Of a DNA stretch of 64,000 nt, positions 17,705-31,200 are shown piece by piece. The notes below the pieces were generated by a model, which did not search any database, was not told the DNA's origin, and saw only the letters and a program-made list of their open reading frames with translations. Numbering within the stretch: position 1 is the stretch's first letter; the number at the start of each line of letters is the position of its first letter. The stretch covers positions 178,372,825-178,436,824 of the forward strand of contig CAXKWD010000006.1 in the NCBI GenBank assembly GCA_964059195.1, written 5' to 3'. Both the position numbers and the translations under genes were made by a program. The DNA comes from Ectobius pallidus (lineage: Eukaryota; Arthropoda; Insecta; Blattodea; Ectobiidae).

Positions 17705-18559
17705 AGTTATAAATAATGTTTCAAATCGTAAAAGAATTAAATATGGTAGGATAAAAGGTACTTATAAAAATAACGTGCATGGTAACAGCCCGCCAAAATC
17801 TCGCTGTCTTATATGCGAAGCGTAAACCCTCAACAACAACCTCTTCTTTCAGTGGGAATCACACACGATGCCGTGCATCCGACCCAAGGTCAAAGTAGTC
17901 GGGAAATTCGCTGAACTTTTCCCGAATTGTACTGCACTGTTTATTTTGCGTCTCTATGCGGACCATGTGCATAAGTAAGCATCTTCTTTGTTTCATTTTC
18001 CTGTCATTACAGCTTTGCTGCTGTTACACTGTACTACAAAGCATCGTGCTATAATGAGCCGATAAAGTCCAAAATTGTCAAAATTCAGATAAAAGGAGTC
18101 CTGATTCAAATAATACCCGCACTCCAGTTTTTCGTTCGTGATTTTTGAAAAAAATATGTGGGTAGTATTCGTGTATATACGGTATTCCCACACTCTGCAA
18201 GGAAACAAGAAAAAATTGCATAACTCCAAATAGAGGAAATTTCCAGATATGAATGTAATCTAAAACTGAGTATTGACGTATAAGACGCACCCCGTTTTTC
18301 AGAACTATTTTCAAAGAAAAAAAGTGCGTCTTATACACCGGCAAATACGGTAAATATAAAATAACACGTTGTGACTGGCTGATTCATCATCACGCAGCTG
18401 AAACCACTGAAGCTATAATTATGAAATTTGTAATAGTTATTCACGATGTAAAACAGGCAAGCACGAGTGGTAGCGAGTGCACTCGTTTGGTTATTTTGAA
18501 TGTTGTGAATGATACACGATAATAGTAGTAGAAGGAATAATAGTACAGTATTTGTAGTG

Positions 18560-18860
18560 GTTAAAATTAAGGAAATGGATAATTATTCAAGAATCAAGAA
18601 GTTTATTCACCGTTTACATTGTTTGTCACATGTATTTGGTTTTGTCCACAGTTTTGTATACAAATAATGCTAAAAATTATGGTTACATAGAGATTAAAAT
18701 AAGCTAAAAAGACAGATCATCCACATTACAATCTCTGAATTCTTCTATACTGTATATTACTTTATTTCGAATCCAAGTATCTAGAGCATTTTTAAATTTA
18801 GTTGCAGGCGCAGTGTAAGCTTGTTTTGGTAATTTATTAATTTATTCAGGAGGACGAGAG
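18560..18860 (-). pseudogene. Non-LTR RT C-terminal fragment
   Basis: On the minus strand, NKLPKQAYTAPATKFKNAL followed by DTWIRNKVIYSIEEF and a stop matches the last 40-odd residues of insect LINE polymerases. Upstream sequence is decayed. The stretch 18860-19376 shows nothing else. Confidence 0.6.
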
Positions 18861-19376
18861 TAACATCTGGTGACATTCTGTATAATCTCTATAATGGGCT
18901 AGCACCTAAATTTTTACCATAACGAAGAGCAGCTTGGGTCATCCACGAATAAGATGGTGTGATTAGGAAAAATAGGCTACAGTGTTTTGCAGATGACAAG
19001 CAGTTTGTCCATCTCCTGCTTACATACGCAGTCCAATCAGAGACGGCGAGACGGAGGGAAGACCCTTACTGCTAGCGGCACTTCGTTAGCTCGTACATGT
19101 GATTGGCGGTGAAGGAAATCGCTTCTCATTTGAAAAATACTGTAGTGGTCTAAGGAAAGAAGATTTTAGAAGATGCTTGTGACAACTGCAGTTATGTCAA
19201 TGTTGTGTATGTACATGCCTTGACTCAACAGAATAGAAATGAAGTAGAATAGGCCTACCCTTCAGATTTCATGACCAACATGTGTCCCATACCCTTCAGA
19301 AAATATTGTTTCAAATAAAGGATTTAGGTCTTGGTATAACTATTCCATGTGTGACTTAGGCAGGTCATGACATGAA

Positions 19377-19770
19377 CATGGCCGTCCGGAAGGGGGGGCA
19401 GGGTAGGGCCGCTGCCCCTCCCTGGAAATTGTTTACACATAAACCTCTAAATTAAATGACTAGAAGCAACTAACGTGAAGTGAGGTTTAAGTCTCCAAAT
19501 ATTGTATGTTCGCGTTGTTTGAATGAAAACGAGCTGTAACACCCGACTAGATATTAGCGTGTAGGAATAATTACTTCCCCTAAACTTGAAACTATTTATA
19601 CCCAAACATTTTATTGTAATGAAGATAAGGCAAGAAAATGTCGCATTTTATATTTTTATGAATAGAACCTATGAAATTGTAGGGTATAAGAAAACTCATG
19701 TGAGCGTATACCGGTACATAAGATATTTTCTTTGTATCCATGGCCATAGTCCAGCTACAGCAAATGAAGG

Positions 19771-19804
<34 letters not shown>

Positions 19805-19877
19805 GTGGTTGTAGTAGCGCCGTGGCAATAATTCGTTCATTGGCCCCCCCTTGACAAAATTTCTGCGGACGCCCATG
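19377..19877. mobile_element. hAT-like MITE, 8-bp TSD GACATGAA
   Basis: Ends CATGGCCGTCCG and CGGACGCCCATG are inverted; perfect GACATGAA duplications lie at 19369-19376 and 19878-19885. 501 bp, including an (ATA)n tract and G-rich subterminal sequence at both ends. No transposase. Confidence 0.85.
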
Positions 19878-19885
19878 GACATGAA

Positions 19886-19985
19886 CTGAGGAGCTATGGT
19901 AAATGATGCAGCAATTGGATGGTAGGCCCAGTCCCTCAAAGGGATGTAGAGCCACAGAGTATAGTGGTAGTGAACATAAGAAAAA
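19886..19985 (+). repeat. SINE fragment (family of 16646-16953)
   Basis: gaggagcta and ggatggtaggcccagtccctc, then gggatgtagagccac, align with the 3' half of the SINE at 16646-16953. Confidence 0.65.
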
Positions 19986-19989
19986 ATTG

Positions 19990-22265
19990 CCTTCAATCTT
20001 TGTGTTACATCCCACAAGATATCTAACCAAATATAAAATTTTGTTTTTACACAGTTTGTACGTTCTCAAGCTTTGCTCTTCGCACACATGTTTCTGAAAA
20101 TTTTATTGTATTGAGGAGACGTGAAAACATGAAATTCTACATGGAATACGTCCTCTAACTATAGTATTGGTAGAGAAAATAAACTGTTTCCATTCTACCC
20201 TACTTCTTTTGACACGTCACAAAATTATAAAATTAGCAGAGTGTGACTCACAGGGTGTAATACAATCAGATGTCCCAATTTGGCTGGAATCAAATCCCCT
20301 TGTCCCCATTGGGTTCTGTACCATATAATGAATTGCATTCACACAACTTATTTGTGAAGTTTATTTCCCTGTTTTTGTACAAGCACAAGATCAGGTTGGC
20401 ACATTCTTCCACTTCCTGGTCCCCCCCCCCCCCCCGCAGAAGTTTAGAAAGTGTTATGAGTGGTTACTATGACAACCATGACATCACCTGTTTTACTTTT
20501 TCTGTAGAAGACATTCTTTACTCTCGCTTCTTCCAGCATGCTTACGATGTAGTGGAAGATATAAATTGTATAAGCACGTGTACACATATTAGCTCCTAGC
20601 CATGACAACTAGACTGGCATGAGTGTTTTTTGTAATTTAATTTTGACTGTAACCAACTCCACATTTCCCAAATGCATGTTAGAATATGTTACCAAATTAA
20701 TTTTAATGACTTGTTCGAAACTGTGAAATAGTGCAGAGAGGGGGGAACTTGTACTGATATTTGCTTCACATCTAAACATAAGATACGTCTTGGATTGTAG
20801 AATTTGCGTTATGCCTTCCTGATACAAATTCAGGAATCGAGCATGGATTGTCAACACTTTGAAAGTAACACTGATGGTGACTGACTTTGTATAAAACAGT
20901 AACTATGAATATCAGGGTTTGAATCAAACTTTTTGAAACTAATGCAGGTCCATTGTACAATGCAATTACTTCTAGCTGGCAGTAGCAAGGAAGAGTCTAT
21001 ATCAAAATATTGTCGATTGAATGGGTGGTGATTTATTTAGTCGCCAGACTTCAGGGCAGTCACATCATGCTGACTAAGTATATGGCTACGCCTGTCATGT
21101 CTTGAATTAAACTCTCACCTCTGAAGGCCCTTCCCCTGAAACACATTTCTCTGCTGCCAGGAAGAAATAATTTCATTGTACTCAAGTAATTAGACTATAT
21201 TTAACCTCTCATTAAAATAAATGTAGTCGTAATAGCAGACCTTTTGATATAAATATGAGGTCAGGCAATAAACTATCAGAACCTGTTCAGTAGAAGACAC
21301 AGCTTTATTGTCTGTTACTTTGGGTTTTTTTTTTTTTAAATTTATCCACTCTCTGTAAAACACATATTCTACAGACTTACCACAGAACACCAATCACTAC
21401 TGCACTCATTGTCATAGCAAAAATTCTTTAACTATAATGTTCCCGGCAAATAGAAACCAACACAAAGCAGTAATATAACTTTGTTTATTGTTGTGCATGT
21501 CAAATGCTTGTGTTAGTTATATCGTTACATTAAAAAACAAATTTATGAAAAAAACTTAAGTGCAAAAGAGCATATTTCCAACAATAGCAATGGAATTTTA
21601 AACTGAAGTGTCAGAAAAATATGGGAATTCAAACCCTGATAAATATGCCTTCAATGACTGAAAGCAAGTAATGATCTCTTAAACTAATCTACTTCTGATG
21701 GGAATAATTAGTTAAAAATCATTACTTTGCCATTCTTGGTATAAAAACTATTAAACCTTTATTAATTATCAAATTTTGGCAATTATGCTTATATTATCAT
21801 TCAGTGTCTTTTATTTAGTTTGTCTTATTGTATGTCCAGTCGACCCTTGGAGGCTGAATATCAATGTTCGATTCCCGCCCAGGACAATTTTTTTTTAAAT
21901 TTAACACAGGGAGATAAGACTTAAGACCGGCTTACTAAAAATAACACTTGACAGTCCAGTTTAATAACTTTTGAATGCCCGCCATTCCATCTCCAGTTGC
22001 CAAGACTATCAATAGATAGCACGGTATCCGTATTTCTCAAAGATTACCAAAAGAGAAGAAATGCTTCCACGCAAATTTAAAGGGAAAGATTTAATAATAT
22101 GTTTTAACTCTGCAGGAAATTGTATAATCCCAAATTATGACATCTAGTTGTTTTGTAATACAAGGATGTTTGCAAAATAACTAAATTGTTCGTACTGTAT
22201 ATTTTTTTCGAGACACTAGAGTAGTTGTATATTTTATAATTTTCCTGATAGATGTTTGAAACAAG
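19990..22265. other. Intergenic, upstream of Vps25; nothing recognised
   Basis: No supported coding region. A C13-15 run is at about 20421-20435 and a B-box-like gttcgattccc at 21868-21878. The last few hundred bases should contain the Vps25 promoter, but I see no clear TATA or initiator. Confidence 0.45.
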
Positions 22266-25200
22266 ATGGCTGATGTGGAATGGCCATGGCAGTACTCATT
22301 TCCTCCTTTTTTCACGTAAGATTGAATTATTTGAATTATATTTAGTTGTTTATACGTAGATAAGGTTTATGTTTAATAACTAGTCCACATTGGGAGGTGG
22401 GTTATGTGTCATGTTCTTTTGCACAGGTCCCATTCAGTTGACGTTTTCACCGCGTGATTTGTTTTAATGTAAAATGTTTTTATTTTTATTCAGAATTCAA
22501 CCCCACAAAGAGACGAAGCAGAAACAGATTTCAGCCTGGAGGAATCTCGTTCTGGATTATCAGAAGAGTACGAAGCAGTGTCTCCTAGATGTCAGAGAAG
22601 CACAACGATCAGAATTATTTTGTAATTCGGCCATAAATAGTATCCTTTTTTTTTTAAAAACACTTAGTACTGTCAATATGCCAGTAAAATAAGTTGGTAA
22701 GAATTAGCAATTTTGCTTTGAAGGGTTGGGTTTAGTACGACATTCTGCTCCCTCTCTGTGCGAGGTGTTCCTACGTGCGGTCAGTAACACTCCCACTGGC
22801 TGCCATCAGTTTTCCATCTTATTCTTCTCGCACAGGCCAAGTTTTATACATGCATATAGTTATAGTATGGTTAATTCCCCATTAGGCTTCCTCCCCGTTA
22901 TTATAATAATTGCCATACTCGAAGCTCCTGGTGAAGAAGGTGTGGTTTATGTTTGTAGGAGGTCCAGGGGCACAGTCCCTGGGGCGAAGCTCCCAATATT
23001 GAAAAATGAGAAGGGGATATTAAGATTCTGTATCTGTTAAAAAGCCTCGATTAGTGACATACGTCAAGACCATGTTCTAGCGCTGCCACCTATCCCAAAT
23101 TTGACAGGACATCCTGCATTTTAAGAACATTTTCAGCGTCCCGAATTATGCCTAGGAGGAACGCATTATATATATATATATATATAGCCTTTTCTGTTCT
23201 AATGTTATTGTTACTGTTACATAGTCTATTCAGTTTTGGCTTTGTAACAAATAGCCTATATAACCTACCATCTTTCTCTAATTAATAAATTATTCCATGT
23301 ACAAATTTAGGTATGAAGATCGGCGATATGCATATATATTCGATAAGTGCCCCACCTTAGCTTTACCAAAAGGTGGCAACCCTACCATGTTCTCACAGAT
23401 TGTGAAATCTGTTCATTACCATGGCCAAAGGAATTGCTTGCTTCCATGGATTTCCTTCAGCCAAAAGTCAGTACTCTAAGCAAATCTATGACAAAAACAT
23501 AAAGTTGCCTAATTCATAATAAACATATATGAATGCTAAATGAAAACGTAATCCATTATTAAATAGTTTATTCAGGGTGTGAATGATATAAACTGGGGAT
23601 ATTGGGTATGCCCTTCGCTGACCTGGGCACTCTGTGTAATATGGGTTCATATAAATTTTAAATTTTTTAATGTAGCAATTTATTGGTCCTAGCAATGGAA
23701 ATATTTGATATTAAATCTTTATAAAAGTAGTCGGATTGCGCACAGTGTGCATGAGTAGATAGTTCTTCTTCTGTACAGAACTTTCTCAGAGACTCTCCTC
23801 TGCTTTTGCACTCTAAGCAAAGCAAAGCAAATCACACACAATCTGGTCCCGGGTCATGGAATGCTTTTTTTTTGCACAGTCTGTGGTGGAAGCCATGTGC
23901 CGCCAACCGAGTCACAAGATGTCGTAGTTCCAGTCATCTGATATCATGGCTTCCGTGCTGTAGAAATCAGGCCAAAGCGCCTCTTTTTTCAGCTTAAGTT
24001 CATTCAGCACTTCATTATAGCTTGCTGTGGATGGTAAGTACAGTTTCAGCCAAAGCTCCTCCATCAGAAAAGGCTCCCTTGTCATTTCATAAACCGTGCG
24101 AGAAAGCGTGTACTTTGATAAGCCCGCCGCTTTTGTCAGTTTCTCTAGTTTCTGGAGGCTGTTGCTATCCAGGTGCTCCCATGTGAGCTGTAGGCCATAA
24201 TTACGGTGGCTATGGGTAGAATCTTTATGTGGAATAGCTTTATTGCCACTTCCATGGACATCCTGGTTATGTCTTTGATGTCGTGCATCGCGTTGATTGC
24301 CATGGTGGTCTTGTCTGTGACATGCTGGTGGAAGGCATTTCGTTTTGACTGCAGCGTGACGCCCAAGTACTTAAAACTATTGACTCTGGTCAGCATTCTG
24401 TCGTTGAGCAGGATCTTGTCTTTTGCTGCAGGTCTTCCTCCTCTCCTAAAAGTCATGTGGACGGTTTTGTCTTCGTTGAGCGTCAGGCCGTTCTCTTCCG
24501 CCCAGTTTACAAGTTGGTAGAAGTTATCTTGCAATGTATCACAGCTGGGAGCGGTCAAGGCCATGAAGATATTAAATCTTTATGGAGGCCGAAAGGAATT
24601 GTACCTCTTGCACCCACCATTAGATCATTAAACTTCTATTGAACCTAAAATCGTGTTTTTTCCTTATAGAAGGGAATAGCGGATTTGTAGATTCTCCACA
24701 TTGGCAACATAGAAAGTAGTTGGTATTTCTGAGTGTTACGTCAATATATTGCCGCAGAAACAAAAGTCTAGGAAGATTCTGTTTGTTGTGAAGTTATCGT
24801 TATATTTATTAATATTATATGTCTATTTGATTATTATGCCTAAAAGTTTGTTGTTTAAGAAAATGATTTAAATAGAAGTACGTAATAAGTGTAAATATAC
24901 AGAGTTATGCATCAGGTTGTAACGTTCTTCAATACATTTGTGTAATGATTAGCTTCTAGCTGATCGAGCGTGTCCGTCTTGAATACCTGCAGTTGAGGTT
25001 TTAAACCTTCTTGTAGATGGCTTGGTTGCTTTAACAATGGTAAATTGGTTGTCTCACTAAATGCACAGGATCCTTAACAGTGATCAGGAAAACTTCCTGT
25101 GGAGGGGATAGCGATGGTATTGGATGATCTGGCGGAGAGCGGAAATGCAGAGCCACTGGATAAACAGAAACACAGGTAAGAGACATGTGTTGGTATTGAA

Positions 25201-28200
25201 GATCTTTGTTGTTTTATCGACTTTAAATAATTTCAACTGTGAGCTTCTTCTGGTGATTTCCTGTTTCATATGTGTCCAAATTGCTTTTTGTATTCCATTT
25301 GTATGCCTTATTGCATTCTGAATAATTTATTTAGTAGATTCCTTGGTGTTTTCCTTTAGGTATTTTATCCATATAGTTGGTTTGTTGTGCTGTATTTGTT
25401 ATTTGAAGCTGAATTTGTGCACTTTAAATATTTTTTCGAAAATTCTGTGTTGCCTAAGGATTGTTTCAATTAAATTTTTAAATTTTGTTTTCTCTTTCTA
25501 CAATGATAAGTGGGGACTTGATTCTTATGTTCTTATGGAACTACCTAAACCAGAAATGCTCATACACTTTCCATAGAACTCAGTGGCGGCTATTCAGGGG
25601 AAGTAGGTGAAGTAGCACTTCACCAGTATTTTTCCTTTACAATACGTGTTTTTAAAGTTTATTTTCCATATCACGAATTGGTTTTTACTATAAATGTATC
25701 TGTATTTTTGAATTGCCCGCCACGCCACCACCTGGTGGCAAAGCTAGGAGACACTGAGATCCTGAGAGGGCAGCGTGCTTCAAGTCGGCCGTGTGAAGGT
25801 GAACTGGAAACCACGCCCTCCGTTGCATGGGTAGTCTGGTCAACTAAAACTGAGGATATGCAAGCAGCAGTTTTCTCGCTTATCCCACGTCCCCATACCG
25901 ACGCGAACAGACTACCCATGAAACCGTCCCTCTTGTTCAGCCATTTTCTTCGCCAGCACCTCATACTGTCATGGCCCATTCAGATAGAAAATTAACCGTA
26001 AACGTAACGTAAACATAGAAGCTTGCGGCCATGTTTTTCAATGTGACCATTCACAATGCATCACGTAAACGTGAAACTTAAACGTAAAATTAAACGTAAC
26101 GTAGAAGCTTGCAAACACCAAGCTTCTGCGTTATGTTTATGCGAAAAATAACGATACAACCAATCAGAGAACAGAACAGTAGATGGAAGTGGAAGTAGCC
26201 AAGAGATGGCGTCTATGAATGAGAAACCCGTCATTATGATAAATGGCATCCATTATATAAAGATGCGGCATTGAAGGAAAATATATGTACAATAGTTCCC
26301 CAAGAAAATAACTACAGTAGTAAATACAGCACATGTAATATTCTGTTAATTTTTATAAGTCTGCATACGCTTGTATGATGTAAATTTTTAATGGCCTACA
26401 CACTGGATTTCCATGATCATCATGACCATGATACTAGGTATAGGGATCATATACAGTGAAGGAAGTGAGAAAAATCCAGAGGCGGTATGCCATCCCGAAA
26501 TTTTTCCCTGACATACCTCAATTTAAAAAAGCACTTTGCCTCCGTTACAAGATGATAATTATGATAAAGATGATAATTATCCACTTGGTGGTGTTTTTAA
26601 TTAACTTCCTTCATGAGTACCAACCCTGCTTTATAGATGATTGCAAAGTAGGAGCATAACTCAAGAGTAGAACGTCATGTACTGTCGATTGACACACCTT
26701 TATTTATTTCACATCACGGAAACTATCAATAACAGCAGTGGTTGTCGGCATGCTGACCACATGCCCCCATCCTGCCATCTATGGTAGATGAGCAGTGTTC
26801 CGGTGATAGGCCAGGGATGTAGAGCCATTGAGTTTAGTTTATTTACTTCAATAAAGATATTTTAAAAGTATTTAAGACCTATTTAAACAATATAAAAGTC
26901 GCAACATTTTGTTACCGAGAAATATTTTTATAACATAGAATCTAGTGGTGTAGTCATTAAGATGACAACAAAGACCATCGCAAGCTATAGTGACAATGGC
27001 TACCGATGAAAGCGTACGAATTGGTGAATAATCATGAAATGTAATTATTATATTATGACTCAAAGGAATGTTAACAATTTGTATTAAATAGCCATTGATT
27101 TTCGGTGACGGTATGCTATTTTACCATTGAAACCAGTGACGGTATGCCATTGACATTTTAAAACTAGTGGGGGTATTCCATACCGGCGCATACCGCCTCA
27201 CTTCCCTCACTGATCATATAAATATAAATTTTGTTAGGTTAAGTAAAACCCAAAACATTTTTAATTATTTAAGTGCTAAGCTTTTTAATAAGCTGCCACT
27301 TAGTGCTAGAACTGCTACACTTAATCGTTTTAAAATAGTTATAAAAAATTGGTTAAAAACTACTTAAATGTTTTTACAGTATCGACGAGTATGAAATGTC
27401 TGACATGAATGATTTAAGGCTCTAATTTTATAGTATTATTTTTATTATATAAATAGTTTTGTATATTCTTTGGACAATGTCTATTACAACTGTACATGTT
27501 GATCTAATGACAATAAAAATGAATGAATGAATGAGTGCATGTTTAATAGAAACATGAAAGTATTTTCGTCTGCTGCGGCCATTTTATCAGCTGTTCACGT
27601 TCTCGTTTGTGATTGGTTGTTACCTACGTTTAAGTTTTCATTGCGAATTGAGAGAAGATCGTTCACCATACCACGCTCTTGAACCAACCGATTCCTTCTG
27701 AATGACTCGAAGTTCGATCAGTTAACAAACTAGCTAGTTCACTGAGAGAAGATCGTTCCCCATACCACGCTCTTGAACGAAACGATTCCTTTTGATTGAC
27801 TCGCAGTTCGATCTGTTAACGAACTAGCTAGTTCACCGAGAGAAGATCGTTCACCATACCACGCTCTTGAACGAACCGATTCCTTCTGAATGACTCGAAG
27901 TTCGATCAGTTAACGAACTAGCTAGTTCACTGAGAGAAGATCGTTCACCATACCACGCTCTTGAACGAAACGATTCCTTTTGATTGACTCGCAGTTCGAT
28001 CTGTTAACGAACTAGCTAGTTCACTGAGAGAAGATCGTTCACCATACCACGCTCTTGAACGAACCGATTCCTTCTGATTGACTCGAAGTTCGATCAGTTA
28101 ACGAACTAGCTAGTTCACTGAGAGAAGATCGTTCACCATACCACGCTCTTGAACGAAACGATTCCTTTTGGTTGACTCGCAGTTCGATCTGTTAACGAAC

Positions 28201-31200
28201 TAGCTAGTTCACTGAGAGAAGAACGTTCACCATACCACGCTCTTGAACGAACCGATTCCTTCTGATTGACTCGCAGTTCGATCTGTTAACGAACTAGCTA
28301 GTTCACTGAGAGTAGATCGTTCACGATACCAAGCTCGTGAACGAACTTATTCCTTCTTAATGACTATGGTTATATTCCATGGTAGTTAGATGGACGTGTC
28401 AGCATACTAATTACTATGGATATGTTCCATGGTAGTTGCAAAGACGTGATACAACATTCTAATTACTTTGGTTTAGTTGCCATATTTGTTTCTCTCCCTT
28501 AACAACCAATCACAAACGGGAACGCAAACAGCTGATAAAATGGCTACAGCAGACGAAAATACTTTCATGTTTCTATTAAACATGTGTAGGCCTTTAAAAA
28601 TTGAAATTATATATGCAGACATATACAAATTTAAAAAAATATTATATGGGCAGTATTTGCAACTGTAGTTCATTTCTTCTTGCAAACCATGGTCCTCAAC
28701 GTTTAAGTTTACGGTTAATTTTCTATCTGAATGGCCCATAAAGTTCACATATTTCCCTTCAATGCCGCATCTTTATATAATGGATGCCTTTTTCATACAG
28801 ACGAGTTTCTCATTCATAGACACCATCTCTTGGCTACTTCCACTTCCGTCTCCTGTTCTGTTCTCTGATCGTTATTTTTCGCAGATTCTTGGTGTTTGAT
28901 TAAGTTTAATTTTACAGAATACGTCTTTTATAATGCTTTATAACACGAATACAATAATAAGCTTCGGAATCAAAAACTAAAAAAGATGTGGTTTCCTACT
29001 ATGTGGCCGTCAATGTGGGACCAACTTTTTAATGTTACACATTTGGAAACCGCGCAAAGTGCTATCATGCGCCTTTTTTTTCATGTCGAACAAGAATAAA
29101 ATAATGTAAATTTAATTTCTACTGGAAAAAGTGATGGAAATTCGGAAAAACAAAAAAAAAACTCGTTTGTCCATCCTCCTAGTCAAAAACCGTCAACAGA
29201 CGATATGCCTAACTTTCGATTCCGAGTAAAAATGTCCATTGTGACAATTCCGTACGACGCATAGTTTACGAGATAACGGGGTTCGACTGGGCAAAAAGGC
29301 CTGGGACGAAAACAAGTTAAATGGTTAAAAGACATCTTATTTAATTCCGAAAACCTCCAGCGTAAAAGAAAAGTTCTGAAATAAAATATAAAAATATGAA
29401 GGGACCAACTTTTGATGTTAAATATATGGAAACCGCGTAAAAAAGCTATAATACGTCTTTTTTTAATTTCGGACAATAATATAATAATATAATGTTTCGA
29501 AATTAAAAACTGAAAAAACGCTGGGGATAAACTTTTGATTTTAAACATTTGGAAACCGCGCCATGTGCTATCATATGTATTCTTTCATGATATATCGTTC
29601 TAATTACTATGGCTATATTAATAATAGAATAGCGCAAAATATGCATGTTTGATGTGCTTATTCCATGGGTGTTAGAAACTAGTTAGTGACCACACTCTTC
29701 GGCTGCATGAGATGGCGTGGTATCTTTAGCTCGGAGAAAGAGTTGGACACGTTAGATCTTCCACCGTCTGACGCCGCCAAATTCGAATGTGTTAAATTCA
29801 GAAAAACCCGGATTCCACAACCCCGATTAAGTATTCTGTCGCACTGGGAACACTAAGCGACTTCCTCTACCTCGATCATTAAAAATACTATTTTCTCGTC
29901 TCTTATTCCATTTCGGGGAACTCTCACGCGATTTTCCCTGCCCTAATTATTATTATTATTATTATTGCTGTTGTTATTATTACTATTATCATTATCGTCA
30001 CTATTATTTTCATTAATATTTTTTTTTTTTTTTTTTTGCTATTTTCTTTCCTCACACAACTCGCACAACGTTCAACGAGACGAGAGAAATTAGCAAAAAA
30101 ATAATTAGGGCAGAGAAAATCACGTAAGAGTTCCCAGAGATGGATTAAGAGACGAGCAGGCCTACTAATAATTTCTAAAAATATTTTAAGTTTGCTGTAT
30201 GAAATGGTATTTGCAGCATGCCCTCATTTTGAGCCTCGAGCCGCTACTGGGTGAATTCCGTTATTAACATAAAGCTATGGTTTGTCTACGGTGTTCATCG
30301 CCAGCGATCAACGCCGGCGGTGATCGCTGCCTATTGCTCTCCATGTAAATCAATGTACCCGGTTTGTCTACGATGATGAACGCTGGCGATGACCGCCGAC
30401 CGCCGGCAGTTGCTTCTGAGGCAAATTCAGGGCGATGAACGCCGCAGATTGTCATGAAAAGCAGAAGACAGCCATTTTGCACAAAGTACTGTCATTAGTT
30501 GCAGACGAAATGTTATAGATTTCGTGTCTAAACATATTGCCCTGTATGACATGAACTTAAATGACCATAAAGGTAGCTACACAAAAGAAAATGTGTTGCA
30601 AATGGTAGATAAATTGTTAGAAAACACTATTCTCTGTAATTACAATTTATGTAACGTACAGTAAAATTACCAGCTCATTTATTAGTAAAAGTATTTTCGA
30701 AATATTATTACCGGTTTTATTATTTTGTTATTCATTGAACCATTTAACATTTAGTTCATCAAAAGTGACTTTCCTTTGTTCCTGTCAGCGTTTTATCTTG
30801 AGTGAGTATAATATTATAGGCAATGTTGAGGTTATGAATGCTAACAAATTTCCGAATTCCATGTCCCCCCACCACATCGAGCTGTTTGACATGGCCAACT
30901 ACAACTGTGGATAGCAACAGTATCATGGACGATGAACGCCGGTAGACAAACCACCCCTACGACGATGATCGCTGACCGCGGCGGTCATCACCAGCGATGA
31001 ACGCCGTAGACAAACCATAGCTTAAGCATGTGGCATTTTTTCTCTTCACCTAATTTTCCGGCCACGAGCCGCCACTGATAGAATTCACACAGATTCTGTG
31101 GAATCTAAAAACACCTAAACAGGGTATGAAAACCTAAACGACCTAATTTACTCTTAACAGTTGTGATTTATAAGACTACTAGCATGTGCCCGCGATAATT

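Larger units (their letters stand above)
15419..18350. mobile_element. TA-flanked DNA transposon hosting a Penelope element
   Basis: Left end CCATATTTGCCGGCGTATTA and right end (reverse complement) CCGTATTTGCCGGTGTATAA are inverted repeats over about 27 bp, flanked by TA at 15417-15418 and 18351-18352. This fits the Tc1/mariner/pogo superfamily. Without the Penelope insertion (15553-17717) the element would be about 780 bp and non-autonomous. A second inverted TATAAGACGCAC block lies at about 18278, just inside the right end. Confidence 0.75.

Noticed and set aside
27650..28365. CRISPR-like array
   Set aside because: Units are contiguous tandem copies without unique spacers, in an insect intron.
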